NCBI GenBank assembly: GCA_019022495.1
Contig: JAFEKR010000026.1
Span: 744,001-808,000, forward strand
Source: Epichloe hybrida
Taxonomy: Eukaryota > Ascomycota > Sordariomycetes > Hypocreales > Clavicipitaceae
Direction: 5' to 3'
DNA length: 64,000 bases
The position numbers and the translations under genes were made by a program. Numbering within the stretch: the first letter of the stretch is position 1; each line of letters starts with the position of its first letter. The notes below the pieces were generated by a model. The model saw only the letters and a program-made list of their open reading frames with translations. It made no database searches and was not told where the DNA came from. Shown here piece by piece: positions 21,283 through 33,466 of this stretch.

Positions 21283-21353
21283 AATCGTGCCACGCCCCAC
21301 TTCTTGCACGCCATAACCAAAGAAAACCAAAAGAAGTGGGGCGTGGCACGATT
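21283..21353. repeat. Perfect 23-bp inverted repeat with 25-nt spacer
   Basis: Left arm 21283-21305 and right arm 21331-21353 are exact reverse complements (the left arm starts AATCGTGCCACGCCCC). The spacer is A-rich. It lies 147 bp upstream of the DBP8 start codon. It would fold into a long hairpin in RNA or cruciform DNA. Confidence 0.95.
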
Positions 21354-24300
21354 CCCGTACCTACACGTAGTTCTCTCCCTTCTGACGACAAGGAGGCATG
21401 CACCCATCGTTTGATGCACAGTGCAATAAATATTTGGATGCCTCGCTGCATGGTCGGCTTTCCTTCAGTGCCTCGAGATTACATTGACAAGTAACAATTT
21501 TATCAAATGGTTTGCCTTCGAACCTACTCCCCCAGTTTGTCCAACCCGGCATTGCCTGACCTCCTCTACATCTCCCTCCAAACCTTATTTCCCTAGCCTT
21601 GGCCTCCACCAAGCCATTCAATGTAAACAGGGTGCAGTAGTTCGCATCGAATCGATCGGTGGTTCGCAACCTAAAAAAGACAAGAATTTCCTTTTGTTAG
21701 CCCCCGTGTATGTCACTGGTCAGCTAAGCAGGTGCGGTGGCAAGGAAAACCCCGAAGGGCAAAAAAAAGTACCCGACTTCCTCTCCTCAAACAACTCCTC
21801 TCAGAAGGATGACATGCGTCGTTACCGCACGTGGTGCTCGGACTCATTTTTTTTCTTCACTGAGGGTTGCCTGAATCATTGAAAAAGTCCATACCTTTGA
21901 ATATGAAGAGTCATCAGTGATGAGACAATGCTGCTTCATGTCGGTCCTGACTGGGACGCGACGAGGAATCCACAGCTCAAAATGTCGTCTGAGATGATTC
22001 GTCAGAGTCGTGGTCGACGTTGACGTCCTGCACATGAAATGGAGCTGTAAGGTGGAAGGAGAACGGCGTGGTCTTTGGCAATGGCAACCGCAAGTCTGCT
22101 CCGTGAGGAACAAGAGACTGCTATTCATCAAGTGATGGAGGAAGCAGAAGGCCATGTATGGAAAAGAGGACGAAAAGAAGATGGAGAAGAGGATGAAAAG
22201 AAAACGAAGAGAAGATGGAAAAGAGGTTCATCATCGATGAATAAATAGCTAGCCAATACCTTGACTTCCTTCCGATCGTTTATTTTGCACTCCATCTTGC
22301 CTTTGTTCAAAAAATTCGCCTAATCTGGTGCGGTTGGTAGGGAAGGAACGCATCTTGATTCTTGGGAAGGCATCGTATGACTCGAAGGTGGATGACTTCC
22401 GTGGTTCTTGCTTTCTCGGTTCGAGGGAAATGTTCGTACTGAGGCCGAGAAAAAGCCCAAGCACCGCCAATGGGCACCGCGAAGCTTCACGATCCGTCGC
22501 TCATCTTCGAATTCGGTCCAAGCACCTCATCGCCATCAATCATCGCCATCAACCATCGTCTGCCAGAGCTTCTTATTGACCATACATTCCATGTCTCAAA
22601 TTTTGAGCATCTTTGTTCGAGTTTTAACATATTGCAGCGACCAATTGACATTCTTCTACATCTAGAAATCGCAGAATCGATCGGCGAGCTCCGCCCGTCA
22701 AGCTCCAAGCTGCATGGAGATGAATGGGCAGGTTACGGTCGTTGAGAGGACTTGACATGAGTCAAAATACCAAGCCGTCAAGTTTTACTTGGCATTTTTC
22801 TCAACAGAGCAGGAGATAGCTGCCTCAAGGAATGATAGCCGGAAGAGACGCGGTATGAGACGATATTCGACACCTCTTCTAACCGGAGTCATCCAGAGTA
22901 CTAGTGTTGTCTCAAAGTCATCCAACTGATGATGCAGCTTAGCCAAGACGATTACGTGAATGATTTAGTCCTCTGTGGCTAATCCCGCGGTAATTTATCC
23001 ATAGAAGTGCCCATCACGTTTCAAATTTTACTCTCGTTGAATAAGCACGGCGTTCCTAGTTTGGTCTTCCGCCAACTGCTTAACACTGGAGTTCTGCAAC
23101 CTATGTGTAATAGCTTGCGCTGAACTCAACCTTGGGTTGATGGAAGCCTCGATGCCCCAGAATCTGCCTTGGCGTGGCTTTTGGGCAAGGTGAATGAACT
23201 GGGATTGGATGTCTTTAGTTATACAATTTTGTGTTTGTAGCGTTGAATGCTGGCTGAGTCCTGCTTTGCTTAGCATCTTTGATCTTAATGTTAACAAAAT
23301 CTTGTGCCATATTCTTGCTCACCGTCACGAAATTGTGAGATTTGATGCGAGTATTCGTGAAGCCAAGAATTATGCTTCAATATCTGCAGTTGATATTCAG
23401 GCCTAGTGTACATGTCACAATTGCCAAATTCCCAGATCCTGTCCCCATGATGGGGTTACACAAGTACTCATGGGGTTTTAAAGATTGCTCGTAGCCTGCC
23501 TCGCTTAAGCGATCTGCAAGGTACGAAGGGCAGTCATGGGAGGCTAAGGGGACAGTCCAGTCGAGCATCATTCCTAGGTGACATCAACGAAGGATCCACG
23601 TGCTAGCTCCCTTTATCGGGAATATTTTTTTCTGTGTAGATGGATTCGTTCCCCGGCCAATACAATGTTACATCTCCATTTGCACGTCACTCAGGCCGGA
23701 AATGGCCACACATTTCCCCACTAATGAAGCTGCCATGAAGGTATCTCCAGACTTTTGGCTTCTCCATCATGAAGGAGAGTTGTCAGCGCGAAATTGATTG
23801 ACGTGATAGACATATCATCAATCATAAGCCTCAACAGCAGCAATGAGCCGCAGGCAAAACAGACGGGAGCACGTTATCCATTCCCAAGAGCCCGAATGGA
23901 GATGACAGTGGCTCAGGATGCTCGAATGGCCATCTTGGTGCCGAAGATCGTTATAAGAACGACTGTTCTTCCGGCGTGCACTAGTTTGAAGGTGAATTAA
24001 AAATCAACTTCATGTCTGGAGATCGCATATCGGTCAAGCAGACATTCAACGGCAACAACGACCCTTTCTTCATCATGGCAGTTAAAAAGAGTGGAATTCC
24101 GGCTGTACATGCCTATGCATATAGGATTAGTCATTGCAGATCCTCATGGAAGGGGAAAGGTGAAGAAATTTGGACGAAGCCTTCACCTTTGCAGATAGCA
24201 GAACACTTCTCGACTTGTCGTGTCACCTTGGCCGGCTTTGGATCTCAGGACCAGAGCAGGAGGGCTGGAGGCGTCGCTGAAACACCCGAAGGATTCAAAC

Positions 24301-24519
24301 GAATTCAAACGGTTTGAACTGGTCCACACATGCACACATGGTGGAAGCTCAACATTCGTCGCAAGGACGACTTGGGTCAAACCTAGACAAGAAGAGACCG
24401 GGCCATTGTGAAACAAGCGCGTTGCTATGTACATTCGGAGCTCCCTTGTCTTGCTCACCGGAGCTAGACACACCACGTGATATTAATAGGACCACATCGT
24501 CCACATCCTACATGTACAC

Positions 24520-24567
24520 GTCCCACATCCCACGTCCCACATCCCACGCCCCACATCCCACGCCCCC
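24520..24567. repeat. Short C-rich repeat (CCCACATC/CCCACGTC/CCCACGCC)
   Basis: Degenerate 7-8-bp units in tandem; non-coding. Confidence 0.75.
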
Positions 24568-24680
24568 GCCACTGACTGGACGCGGCACCACAGCGTGCAG
24601 TGGATGGATCGGACTGGACTGCCCGACTGCTGCCGTCAATTCCGTTTGACTTCTGCTCCTTCTGCCTGTACATGGATTAC

Positions 24681-24710
24681 GGATCCGTACGGATCCGTAC
24701 GGATCCGTAC
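24681..24710. repeat. 10-bp palindromic tandem repeat, GGATCCGTAC x3
   Basis: Three exact units. Each junction creates the palindrome GTACGGATCCGTAC. Confidence 0.95.
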
Positions 24711-24766
24711 ATTATACATACATAATTCCGTAATAAACATGAATGGCCCGCAAGCCTGACCGATGG

Positions 24767-24811
24767 CCCTGCAAGCCCTGCAAACCCTGCAAGCCCTGCC
24801 AACCCTGCAAG
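24767..24811. repeat. 9-bp minisatellite, unit CCCTGCAAG, five copies
   Basis: Five tandem 9-mers with single-base variants in units 2 and 4. Confidence 0.9.
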
Positions 24812-25752
24812 CCTCCCTATCTATCCGACAATTTCAGCAAATTACGAGACGAGGGAGGTGGTTGTGACGAAGATCCCTTGGGACTCCTCGATGCTGTGTG
24901 TCTGCGGCGTCCCGTGCCGCCCGCAACTTGGCCAGGCGCCATCTACGGCCAATCAACAGACGCATGGGCGTCCGAACTCATCAACAAATGTTGCACAGCC
25001 AAGGTTGCATAGGAGCGCAACTTATCGGTGGCGTGGCCAATCTTTTGCAACAATCAACTCTACAGAGTCCTAGGGGAGCAGTACATGTAGGACTCTGCAG
25101 GTGTAATAATCCAGAGGAACCTGTTGTTTGGTGCAGACGAATATGTTCCTGAAGAAACTCCGCGTTGTGGGGAACAAGTACATATGTACGTACATACATG
25201 TACATGTGTAGAGAAAAACCCAAGTCCCCACCCCCCCCTCGTGCATCCGTCTGCCCATGCAGCCCGGTAACAATCCTTGTTGACCAGCAAGTTTGCACAT
25301 TTCATCGCCTTCGGGTTTCCCCTCCTCACTCGCAAACCATCTAGATCTGGCACACACCTCCTTTCGATTTTTTTTTTTTTTGCACACTTAACCATATCCG
25401 CCGTTGCTTTTTCAACGTCCGGCGTCCCGCCTCCGTAGCTCAGTCTCCACAGGAGCACCCATCCCCTCACTTGTCACCATTATTCACCGAGCAATCATTC
25501 GCATCGACGCTGGTTCGGTTTCTCCCAGTAACTGGCTCTTGAAGATACACTGCGAAGATTGAAGCTATTGACTTAGATTGCCACGGACCACTCGACCATC
25601 ATTCTCAACTCTCGTACGCTGGTGTTCGTCTTCTGCTCACTCCTCCTATTCCGAGTCAAGATAATCATCTCGTGCCAGGCAGCACACGAGGTGCCGGCAC
25701 TCCGTCTGCAGCCCTGTCCAGGCTGTCTTGGCTACTACTAAGCGTCGTAGTC

Positions 25753-27580
25753 ATGGCAGATACATCCAGTTCACAGCCGCAAGGCTCCGAGTCGGCGGCT
25801 CAACACGTACGTGCGACTCTTTGAGCGCAATTCCTGTCAGCACAGTTGTCTACTGCACCGATGAGATGGACTGACCAGTTTCCCTTTTCAAATAGCCAAT
25901 GCCCACGACTGCGAACCCAGTAATATCTGCTCCTACCCCGAACCTCGTTCCTCAACTGTCTTCTCCGGCTCCAATACTACGACCCGCCATTCCTGGAGGC
26001 CGTCCAGGTGGTCGAACCCCGAGGCTCGGCCTGGCTATTCCACCGTCGTTGAATGTGAAGGCTGTGGGCGGCCAGGCTGCGCAACCGGCTCCATCGAGAC
26101 CACCGCTTCCGACGTTGAACTTGGCCACCCCCATGGGCAGCCAAACAGCTCCCTACGAGCATCATCCGAGATCGCAAGGAGCTCAGCCTGGTCATTCGGC
26201 TGACGGTGGTAGCGAAAGTAGCGCTGCCCACTCTAGGTCTGGTAGTTTTGGACCGCTTGATGGTAGAGCTAGCAATCCTACTTCTGCTGGATCCCAGTTC
26301 TCTGCCCTCTCATTTGCCTCCCAGTTTGGTATCCCGGTGACCCGTGCCCAGGGAACACCCGATCCAGTGTCGGCAGTGGGGTCCTTGATTTCGGAAAGAA
26401 GTGAAGGTGGAGTTTCCATGGAAAGAGATGGAAGTCTGCAAGGTTTGGAAACTTTTGACAAGCTGACCTTGGAGAAGGCCAGGAACGCGGATGTCGAGGA
26501 GCTCGATGACGAAGGTTGGAGAATCGCTAGCACGGAGAAGAGAATTGTCGAACTGGGAAATTTGGGCGAAGGAGCTGGTGGCGCCGTTACGAAGTGCATT
26601 CTGCAAAGCGGTAAAACAGTATTCGCACTCAAGGTAAGGAAGGCTGCCCTACGTTGACTCATGAGCGAAAGTGATCCTGTTCAGTATGCCCACTGACAAC
26701 AATCTGCAGGTCATTACCACCAACCCAGACCCAGACGTCAAAAAGCAGATTGTGCGAGAGCTAGGCTTCAACAAGGAATGTGCATCTGATCACATCTGCC
26801 GATACTATGGTGCCTTTGTGGATCCGTCCACCTCGACTATTTCCATTGCCATGGAATTTTGCGAGGGCGGCTCTCTGGACAGCATCTACAAAGAAGTGAA
26901 GCGGCTAGGCGGCCGCACTGGAGAGAAGGTTTTGGGCAAAATTGCCGAAGGTGTATTGCGCGGGCTCACCTATCTTCACACACGAAGGATTATCCACCGC
27001 GACATCAAGCCTTCCAACATTCTGCTGTGCCGAGACGGCGCTGTCAAATTGTGCGATTTTGGCGTTTCTGGTGATTTTGGAACCAAAGGAGAGGCAAACA
27101 CTTTCATCGGCACAAGTTATTACATGGCACCTGAGCGAATCACGGGTCAATCGTATACCATCACCTCAGATGTTTGGTCGACTGGTGTGACGTTGCTTGA
27201 AGTGGCCCAGCACCGATTTCCTTTTCCTGCCGACGGAACCGAGATGCAACCTCGAGCAGGCTTGATTGATTTGTTGACGTATATCGTCCGACAGCCCGTA
27301 CCCAGACTCAAAGACGAGCCCCAAATGGACGTTTATTGGAGCGACAATTTCAAATACTTCATTGAGTGCTGGTGAGAACACATGTCCTCTGTTCTGCTTA
27401 CCGTCTTTTAACCATGCTAATTATTGCATTTCCAGCTTGGAGAAGCAGCCGAATCGCCGAGCTAGCCCATGGAAAATGCTTGAGCACCCTTGGATGGTGG
27501 ACATGCGAGCCAAGCGGGTAAACATGGTCAAGTACCTCTCTTTTGTTTGGGGCTGGGATGAAGAGAAGGCTGCGACATAA
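25753..27580 (+). CDS. MKK1: MAP kinase kinase of the cell-wall-integrity pathway (MKK1/2 type)
   Basis: A dual-specificity kinase between the MAPKKK Bck1 and the MAPK Slt2/Mpk1. Exons: 25753-25806, 25896-26633, 26710-27371 and 27437-27580 (the last junction read as 27436 closes the frame), giving 532 residues. The first intron begins GTACGT just after SAAQH. A long Ser/Pro/Gly-rich N-terminal region precedes the kinase domain (from about residue 228): [11 protein letters not shown] (glycine loop), FALK (catalytic Lys), [13 protein letters not shown] (catalytic loop), [12 protein letters not shown] with the activation segment through [11 protein letters not shown]. The block [27 protein letters not shown] is typical of fungal Mkk1/2. 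The C-terminus ends in a helix after [16 protein letters not shown]. Upstream lies a long leader with C/T-rich stretches. Confidence 0.92.
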
Positions 27581-28164
27581 TTGGCCGCGCCGATGCTTCC
27601 GTGCTACAGCACGAATACGCACCCTCGAATCTCATGCCGCCGAGGATATAAAGTTCTTCTACTCGATCAGCGTTACGATGTAATAGGGTTGGCACCCACG
27701 AGTTAGCCAGCGAATGAGGTCATGTATCAATCGAATTGCGAGACCAGGAGCACGAACCCTGAAAACGACCAATTCAGCGTCCGGGGGGTTTTTTTTTTTT
27801 TTTAACATATACAAGCTAGAGGGCTGATGAGATTATAGCAAATATCACAACTGCATGAATGTTTGCTTGAGCGATCGCATTTTCTTGCATCGAAAGCCCG
27901 CTCAACCTTCTCTGCATCCCGGGGCAGATGGCCCATCGCCTATCTCCTGCCATCTTGTATATCTCATCTTTATGATTGTTTCAAGTGGGTTGGAAGAGTG
28001 ATGATATTCGGTCGTCACAGTCGGTTGCTTTACTTTGTCAGGTCTTTTCTGACTTGCATTCGAAATTTTGAATAAAGGGGCGTCAATACTGCTGGCTGGC
28101 GGTATTGACATTAAATCAGCGTTTATATATTCATTCCTTCATTCCAACATGGGAAAATGGGTGT
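27581..28164. other. Convergent 3' intergenic region
   Basis: Between the MAPKK stop and the PUS7 stop; both terminators are expected here. Contains a 15-nt T run (27789-27803). No gene is supported. Confidence 0.5.
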
Positions 28165-30559
28165 TCATGAAGCCACCCTCTCGTCAAGATCCGTGCGGTC
28201 GCCTTCACCCATAAGCTCTCTGAGTGTCACTGTTGCGTAGGCACTACTCGCCAATTGAAATTTGACCACAACCGCAATTTTGGTAGGCTCAGAAGCCTGC
28301 TCCGCTTCCACTGTTGGTTCTTTCTCTGCAGCGCCGGAGACTCCTTGCCCAGAGTCGGCGACTGGGTCTTTTGGTTCCTCAGCCTTGACGACACTGTCAT
28401 CGTCATTGCCGCTGACCTCGACCTTGGCCTTTTTCGTGCCGACCCCGTCGTGGCCATCAGTCTCATCATGATGGCGTTTTCTCTTGCCCTCGCCTTCGTG
28501 GCCGCTTGTCTGTCCCTTGATGAGATCCATATCTGTGGGATGCATCTGCTCCGTGTCATGCTCGTACAACCTGACCTGCACGCTGGGCTCTGCCAAGAAT
28601 CTCTGCATTAACTTCCTATACCTACCAGGCAAGCTAAATTCCCTCCGCAGCCGACGCATCTTGAGCGGATCAAGACTGCCGTTCTCTTCACGGCCCATGA
28701 ACTCCTTGTAGAACTCGCCAATCTCGTTTTTCGGGTAAATCACATCATGGCCCGGGGAGGGCAGGACTATGTCATGGATGGTGTACTTGCCAGAGGAGGC
28801 TTCTTCCTCGGTGAGTGGGCGGGCACGGAGAGGGATGAATCCCTCGTCGTCGTCGACGGGGTTGATGATCTCGTCGCCGTCTTGGTCTCGGCTTACTTCA
28901 GCAGCGGACGGTTGGGACTCCGCGTCGGTGATGACGAGGTCGCCCGCGACTACGGTTGTGCCGTGTAATGTGTATCGGAGACTGGCTGCGTGGTTCCACA
29001 CGTGGGATTGGTATGCGTGGAGATACATTGATCGCAGGCCGCGGGTGATGTGTGTGACTGCACCGGCAAAGTCCCGGGAGGAGCTTTTGCCCGAGCGAGT
29101 CAGATGGCGGAGGACGCATGATTCTCCTGCGTACCGCCGGGGGATGAGCTTGGCAGCTCGGTCAAGGTCCTTGCCGGTTTGGAAGAGCATGCACGCCTGG
29201 TGGCGGAGGTACTCGTCCCTCTTGGAGGGCTCGTCGGGGACTTGGCCTGCTTCTGCTTTGGCAGCCATTTCTGCGTCATACTGCAGGAGGGCGTTGACGG
29301 CGCCTTCGTAGTCGTCGCGAAGAATGAGCTTGCCGATTTGGTGGGTGCCCACTTCGTGGGTTCCGAAGCGCTGGTGGCCAAAGTAGTTGATCCAACCGTG
29401 GGAAGCCATGTGCGTCATGGCAGACTCGACATTGCTCTTCATGAGTGCGAGCCTTTCCGAGGGCGCAAGTGACATGTCGTCGTCGGCCATCTTGCAGTTC
29501 TTGAGGGTGATGACGAACTCGTTTCCGAGGAGCTGGCCCAGGTGGATGGGGCTATCAGAATACTCGTAGTCTCCCGTCGCTATACCCCATAGTTTGCCGT
29601 TCAGGCCAGCCATGGCCCTCTTGCGCTGGTAACGAATCGAGCAGCGCTGCGTTGTTGATGCTCTGCGGTCCTTGGTGCCAGCGTATCCAATTACCTGCGG
29701 CTTGACTCGCAATAAACGCGAGATCTGGCTGACTGCGTCCATGGTGTCGCGATTGTCCTTGTAGAGCGTGAAATGAAGATATTGCCCAATAGGTTCGTCG
29801 TCAGGCCTCCCGCGAGGGCCGCGGCTCTTCTTGGAATTCTTCCGGGGGGGGACGTAGCTGGCGACAATGGCGCCTTCGGGACCTGTAGTCGTTTCAAGGC
29901 GAGAGTTGAAGATGCGACGCACCTCACCGTGGAGCTGGGCGCGCTTGGCCTTGTCATCTAGGGTTTCCGAGGTGGCAGTCTTGGGTTGATCGCCCGTCGG
30001 GCCGTTGCCTCCGTTGAAGAGCTGGACGAGGCCCTGGGCGAACTGTTGGCTCGAGAGATTCTCAAGGGCAGTGATGTCTTCGGGCGCTATTTCGATGACG
30101 CTGGGTTCATCTTGAAATTTAGCATTGTGCGCGTCTTTATCAGAAGACGGCTTCTCCTTGGGTTCTGACGCCCCTGGGGTTTGAGAAGACTGAGAAGGCT
30201 TCGCGGTTTCGCAAAACATGTTAGCATGAGCTCATGGCTGTCATGGTTGCGAAGTATATGCACGATGTGGTCTCTCACCTTCTTGTTGTCATTATCAAGA
30301 CCTATCGTGCGCAGGTGAATGACTGATCCGTTTTCTCCAATCTCATTGACTTGGAAATCTGAAAATCTAGAAATTCATACGTTAGCGTTTTCAAAATCTC
30401 ACAGTTAACTCTTCTCATCGAAATCTGTCAGTGAATAAGATACCTTACTCTCATGTCACCGGTCCAGGAGCGCGCCAATGGCGTCGTTCGGTGGGTAATT
30501 CCCAGTGACTTTGCGTGAGATGAACCCACGCGCACATTGTAATGCTCCTTTTCGGCCAT
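28165..30559 (-). CDS. PUS7: Multisubstrate pseudouridine synthase PUS7 (TruD family)
   Basis: Isomerises uridine to pseudouridine in tRNA, U2 snRNA, 5S rRNA and mRNA. Exons (minus): 30559-30444, 30366-30279 and about 30189-28165. Exon 1 ends at GDMRVR across a GTATCT donor, which gives the family block GDMRVRFSDFQVNEIGENG; the nearer GTAAGG would break phase. The third exon's acceptor is either after 30190 (TCTCAG) or after 30199 (GCGAAG); both keep frame and differ by three residues. The catalytic Asp lies in GYAGTKDRR. Other TruD-family stretches are GNEFVITLKN, INYFGHQRFG and LRSMYLHAYQSHVWN. The C-terminal region has an acidic/basic insert (KRKRHHDE) before a conserved ending. Expected length is about 740 residues, similar to fungal homologues. 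Confidence 0.9.
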
Positions 30560-31142
30560 CTCGGCAACTTGCGCACATGAATGATTTACCTGCTGCGCGA
30601 TGCTTGTGAGAAATCACCTGGTGGGGACTTGCTCTGAGGCTGTCTGTCGGTCGCGCCAGAGGTTTTTCAATGGGCAGTCTCTGATTCTGAGGTGATGATG
30701 GTGGCAGAATTTACGTTTTTAGAAGGCGGTCAGAAGAAGGGGGTACCAAAGCTGGCAGGCGGTGAGACAAATTGGATGGGTCTTGATGCAGCTGTCAAAT
30801 AAAAAACCGGGACCATTCGTCCAAGACAAGTGGAAGAGCGGGGCAGGTGATCAATCCACTCATAAACTTCAACCTTTTTCTTCCAAAGCCTCTCTACTCC
30901 GTGCTCCGTACGATATCTGTAATGCCCGATTCATCGAATAATTCCTTGGCGTGGCGGCACCGTGTCACGTCGACTTTGGGTCGATTGCGTCTGGTCCATT
31001 CGAGTAGATCCGGCTCAAGACTCCATCGCTTGCCGAACCGTCAGATCGTGCACTGGGATCTTGCACCGTGAAACAACGAGTCGAAGCCTCGTCAGGCCAC
31101 GCAGAAGTTACAGCCTCAAAGACCCTTTAATACGATTTGACC
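30560..31142. promoter_or_regulatory. Divergent intergenic region (PUS7 / permease)
   Basis: Divergent start codons 584 bp apart. A CTACTCCGTGCTCCGTACG motif lies at about 30894-30912. No gene is seen. Confidence 0.45.
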
Positions 31143-32704
31143 ATGGCAAGCGACGAAGAAAAGGGCCTCGATGTTCAAAAAGCCTTCCCCCAGAAGGGGC
31201 AATTGATCAAGAGCTCAAATGAAACGTCAATTGCGCAGCAAACCCCTGCTCCAAAACCACGAGGCATTCTTGCCAAGCTCCGCGTCATAGAGGCGCGGTT
31301 GGACACCAGGCTCGGCATTGAATCCGATGCTATTGTCAGAAAGCGCCCAGAAGACAAAAAGGATGTGTCGTGGACCGAGGAGCTCTCGATGGCGCTCCTC
31401 TGGGCCAGTGGAACCATGAACACGTCTTGTTTCGCAACTGGCTTTCTTGGCTGGGGATTCGGGCTGGTTTGCATCAGACCATTCTCATCACAATATTCGC
31501 CTCGATACTGGGCGGGATGGTCACGGGCTACTGTGCGACTTTTGGCCCTGCCATGGGTCTGCGCCAAATGAGCGTAAGCAGGTACAGCTTCGGGTGGTGG
31601 CCAAACAAGATGATTGCGTTTCTGAACTGTATCCAGCAGATGGGCTGGGCCGCTGTATCCTGCATCACAGGTGGCCTGGCGCTCACAGCAGTTTCGGACG
31701 GCCATGTGTCCCTGATCCTGGGTGTCGTAATCCTGGCGGCCATTGCCCTGCTCATTTCATTCATTGGGTTGAATGCGATCTTGGTGTATGAGAGATATGC
31801 ATGGATCACGTTCTTTATCATTTTCCTGATTATATTCGGCGAGACTGGCAAATTCGCAGACAAGAGCACACCGCCATCAGTTACGGGCGCAACTCAAAGC
31901 GGCGTGATACTCAACCTCATTGCTATTGTTTATGGTTCAAGCGCGGCGTGGTGCACGACGGCCAGTGACTACTATGCTCACTACCGAGCCGACGTCAGCC
32001 GAGTCAAGGTATTTGCTATGACTGCCTTTGGAATCGCTATCCCAACATCAATCAGCATGCTGGCCGGTTGTGTTGCAGCTTCAGCTCTGAGTCATCAGCC
32101 GACTTGGCGCAATGCATACGACAACGAAGGGCTTGGTTATCTCATTCAAGAGATGCTCTATCCACGAGGCTTCGCCAAGTTTCTACTCACTGTGCTGGTC
32201 TTTTCTGGGATCAACACCAACGTAATTAGCATCTACAGTGCCTCGCTGTCGTTCCAGCAGCTCGCCCGGCCATTGGCCTCAATCCCGCGATTCATCTGGA
32301 CTCTTGTCTCCTTTGCGTGCATTCTCGCATTAGCTGTCGGTGGGCGAGAACAACTCAATACCTACCTTCAGAACTTCCTAAGCCTGCTGGGATACTGGTG
32401 TACAAGCTACGGCATCATCTTGTTCGAGGAACACTTTATTTTCCGCAAGGGCAGATTCGAGAACTATGATCTGGAGGCTTGGAACGATCCGGCAAGACTG
32501 CCGTTGGGCGTTGGAGCAGCGGTGGCGTTTGGCCTGGGCGTCGTGTCATGGTGTATGGGGATGAATCAGACGTGGTTCAGGGCCCCGCTGGCCAAATTCA
32601 TAGGCAGCGGTGGTGGTGATGTTGCCAATGAGTTGACATTTTTGGTGACAGCGCTGGGGTATCTGCCGGCGCGATATTTAGAGCTCAGATTTGTTGGGCG
32701 ATGA
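31143..32704 (+). pseudogene. NCS1 purine-cytosine permease (FCY2-like) with a one-base frameshift
   Basis: A plasma-membrane nucleobase:proton symporter. Coding sequence starts at 31143 (MASDEEKGLDVQKAF) and runs through WTEELSMALLWASGTMNTSCFATGFLGW in one frame. From about 31466-31471 the homologous sequence continues one base back in another frame (LHQTILITIFASILGGMVTGY, then LRQMSVSRYSFGWWPNK, IQQMGWAAVSCITGG) to the stop at 32704. No GT-AG intron can join the two, since the conserved sequence is continuous across the break. One base appears missing in the GGGCTGGTTTGC stretch. The original-frame product stops at 31571 after about 142 residues. About 12 hydrophobic segments are visible across both frames. 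Everything else looks intact, so the lesion is very recent or a sequence error. Confidence 0.85.
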
Positions 32705-33466
32705 GCAGTAACAGACGCTGTATACTCTCATGTAATGGGGTAAAACATGTCTACCTGCTTATATATATCCATGCATTTAGAAAATGAACAAGTCTTGGCC
32801 TCGTTGAGAACGCGTATCGCGCAGACGAGTCACGAGTCACGGCAGAGGAGGCTCGACGAACACTTCTACACATTAAAACACATTAAACGTGGTTGCATCA
32901 CCACTTGCCACTCAAAATCACGCTACAGAGTCTCGGGCGGCGCGTTGACCTAGTCCGCAGCATTCCAGCGACTGCTACGCGATCCAGGGTAATATACAGC
33001 TCACGGTCATTTCACATACGGTGATTCAACGTCGAACAATGTCTGGCGTCTGGCGTCTGACGTTGTATTTATTGTTAAGGGATTCGCTAGCTTTTCCCTT
33101 TCCCTTGGCTGAGCCACGAAGGGCTTGACAGCAAGGGAGATGGCCCCACTAGCTGCCGTCGAGTGGTTTTATTGGCCGAGAACACATGTTACGTGGCTGT
33201 GACCTGCCAGTCGAACGCCACGATAAAGAAGCCAACATCGCGAACGGGTTTCCTGTCAAGAGAGAGCGTCTGTCCCTTTTCCGTCTTCCAACACTTTTCT
33301 CTCACGACACTTGGAGCCTGCGACTTGACCACCTAATTGCTGTGCGTTGCCTTTTTTTTTTCTTGTCCAGCACATTATAAATTGTTTAATTCATCCCTCT
33401 CTCTCTCATTCAAGAACCCCCCTTGTCCTTGTTCAACCTGTGCTCGACCGCAAAACCCTCTTCAAC
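32705..33466. other. Intergenic, RER1 promoter
   Basis: Downstream of the permease and upstream of RER1. C/T-rich sequence precedes the RER1 start (about 33385-33430), a common feature of fungal leaders. No gene is supported. Confidence 0.5.

Larger units (their letters stand above)
21137..25752. other. Long gene-poor stretch between DBP8 and the MAPKK gene
   Basis: About 4.6 kb with no gene I can support. It includes the inverted repeat at 21283-21353, a purine-rich tract (about 22135-22230), several minisatellites around 24.5-24.8 kb, and a probable MAPKK 5' leader from about 25.4 kb. Base composition is moderately AT-rich around 22.8-23.9 kb, but there is no RIP-like collapse or recognisable transposon remnant. 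Confidence 0.5.

Noticed and set aside
24520..24811. Possible CRISPR-like or crRNA-like array
   Set aside because: Units are 7-10 bp head to tail without spacers, and the organism is a eukaryote.
31466..31480. Tiny intron (GTTTGCATCAG) to explain the permease frame change
   Set aside because: Far below the minimum fungal intron length, with no branch site.
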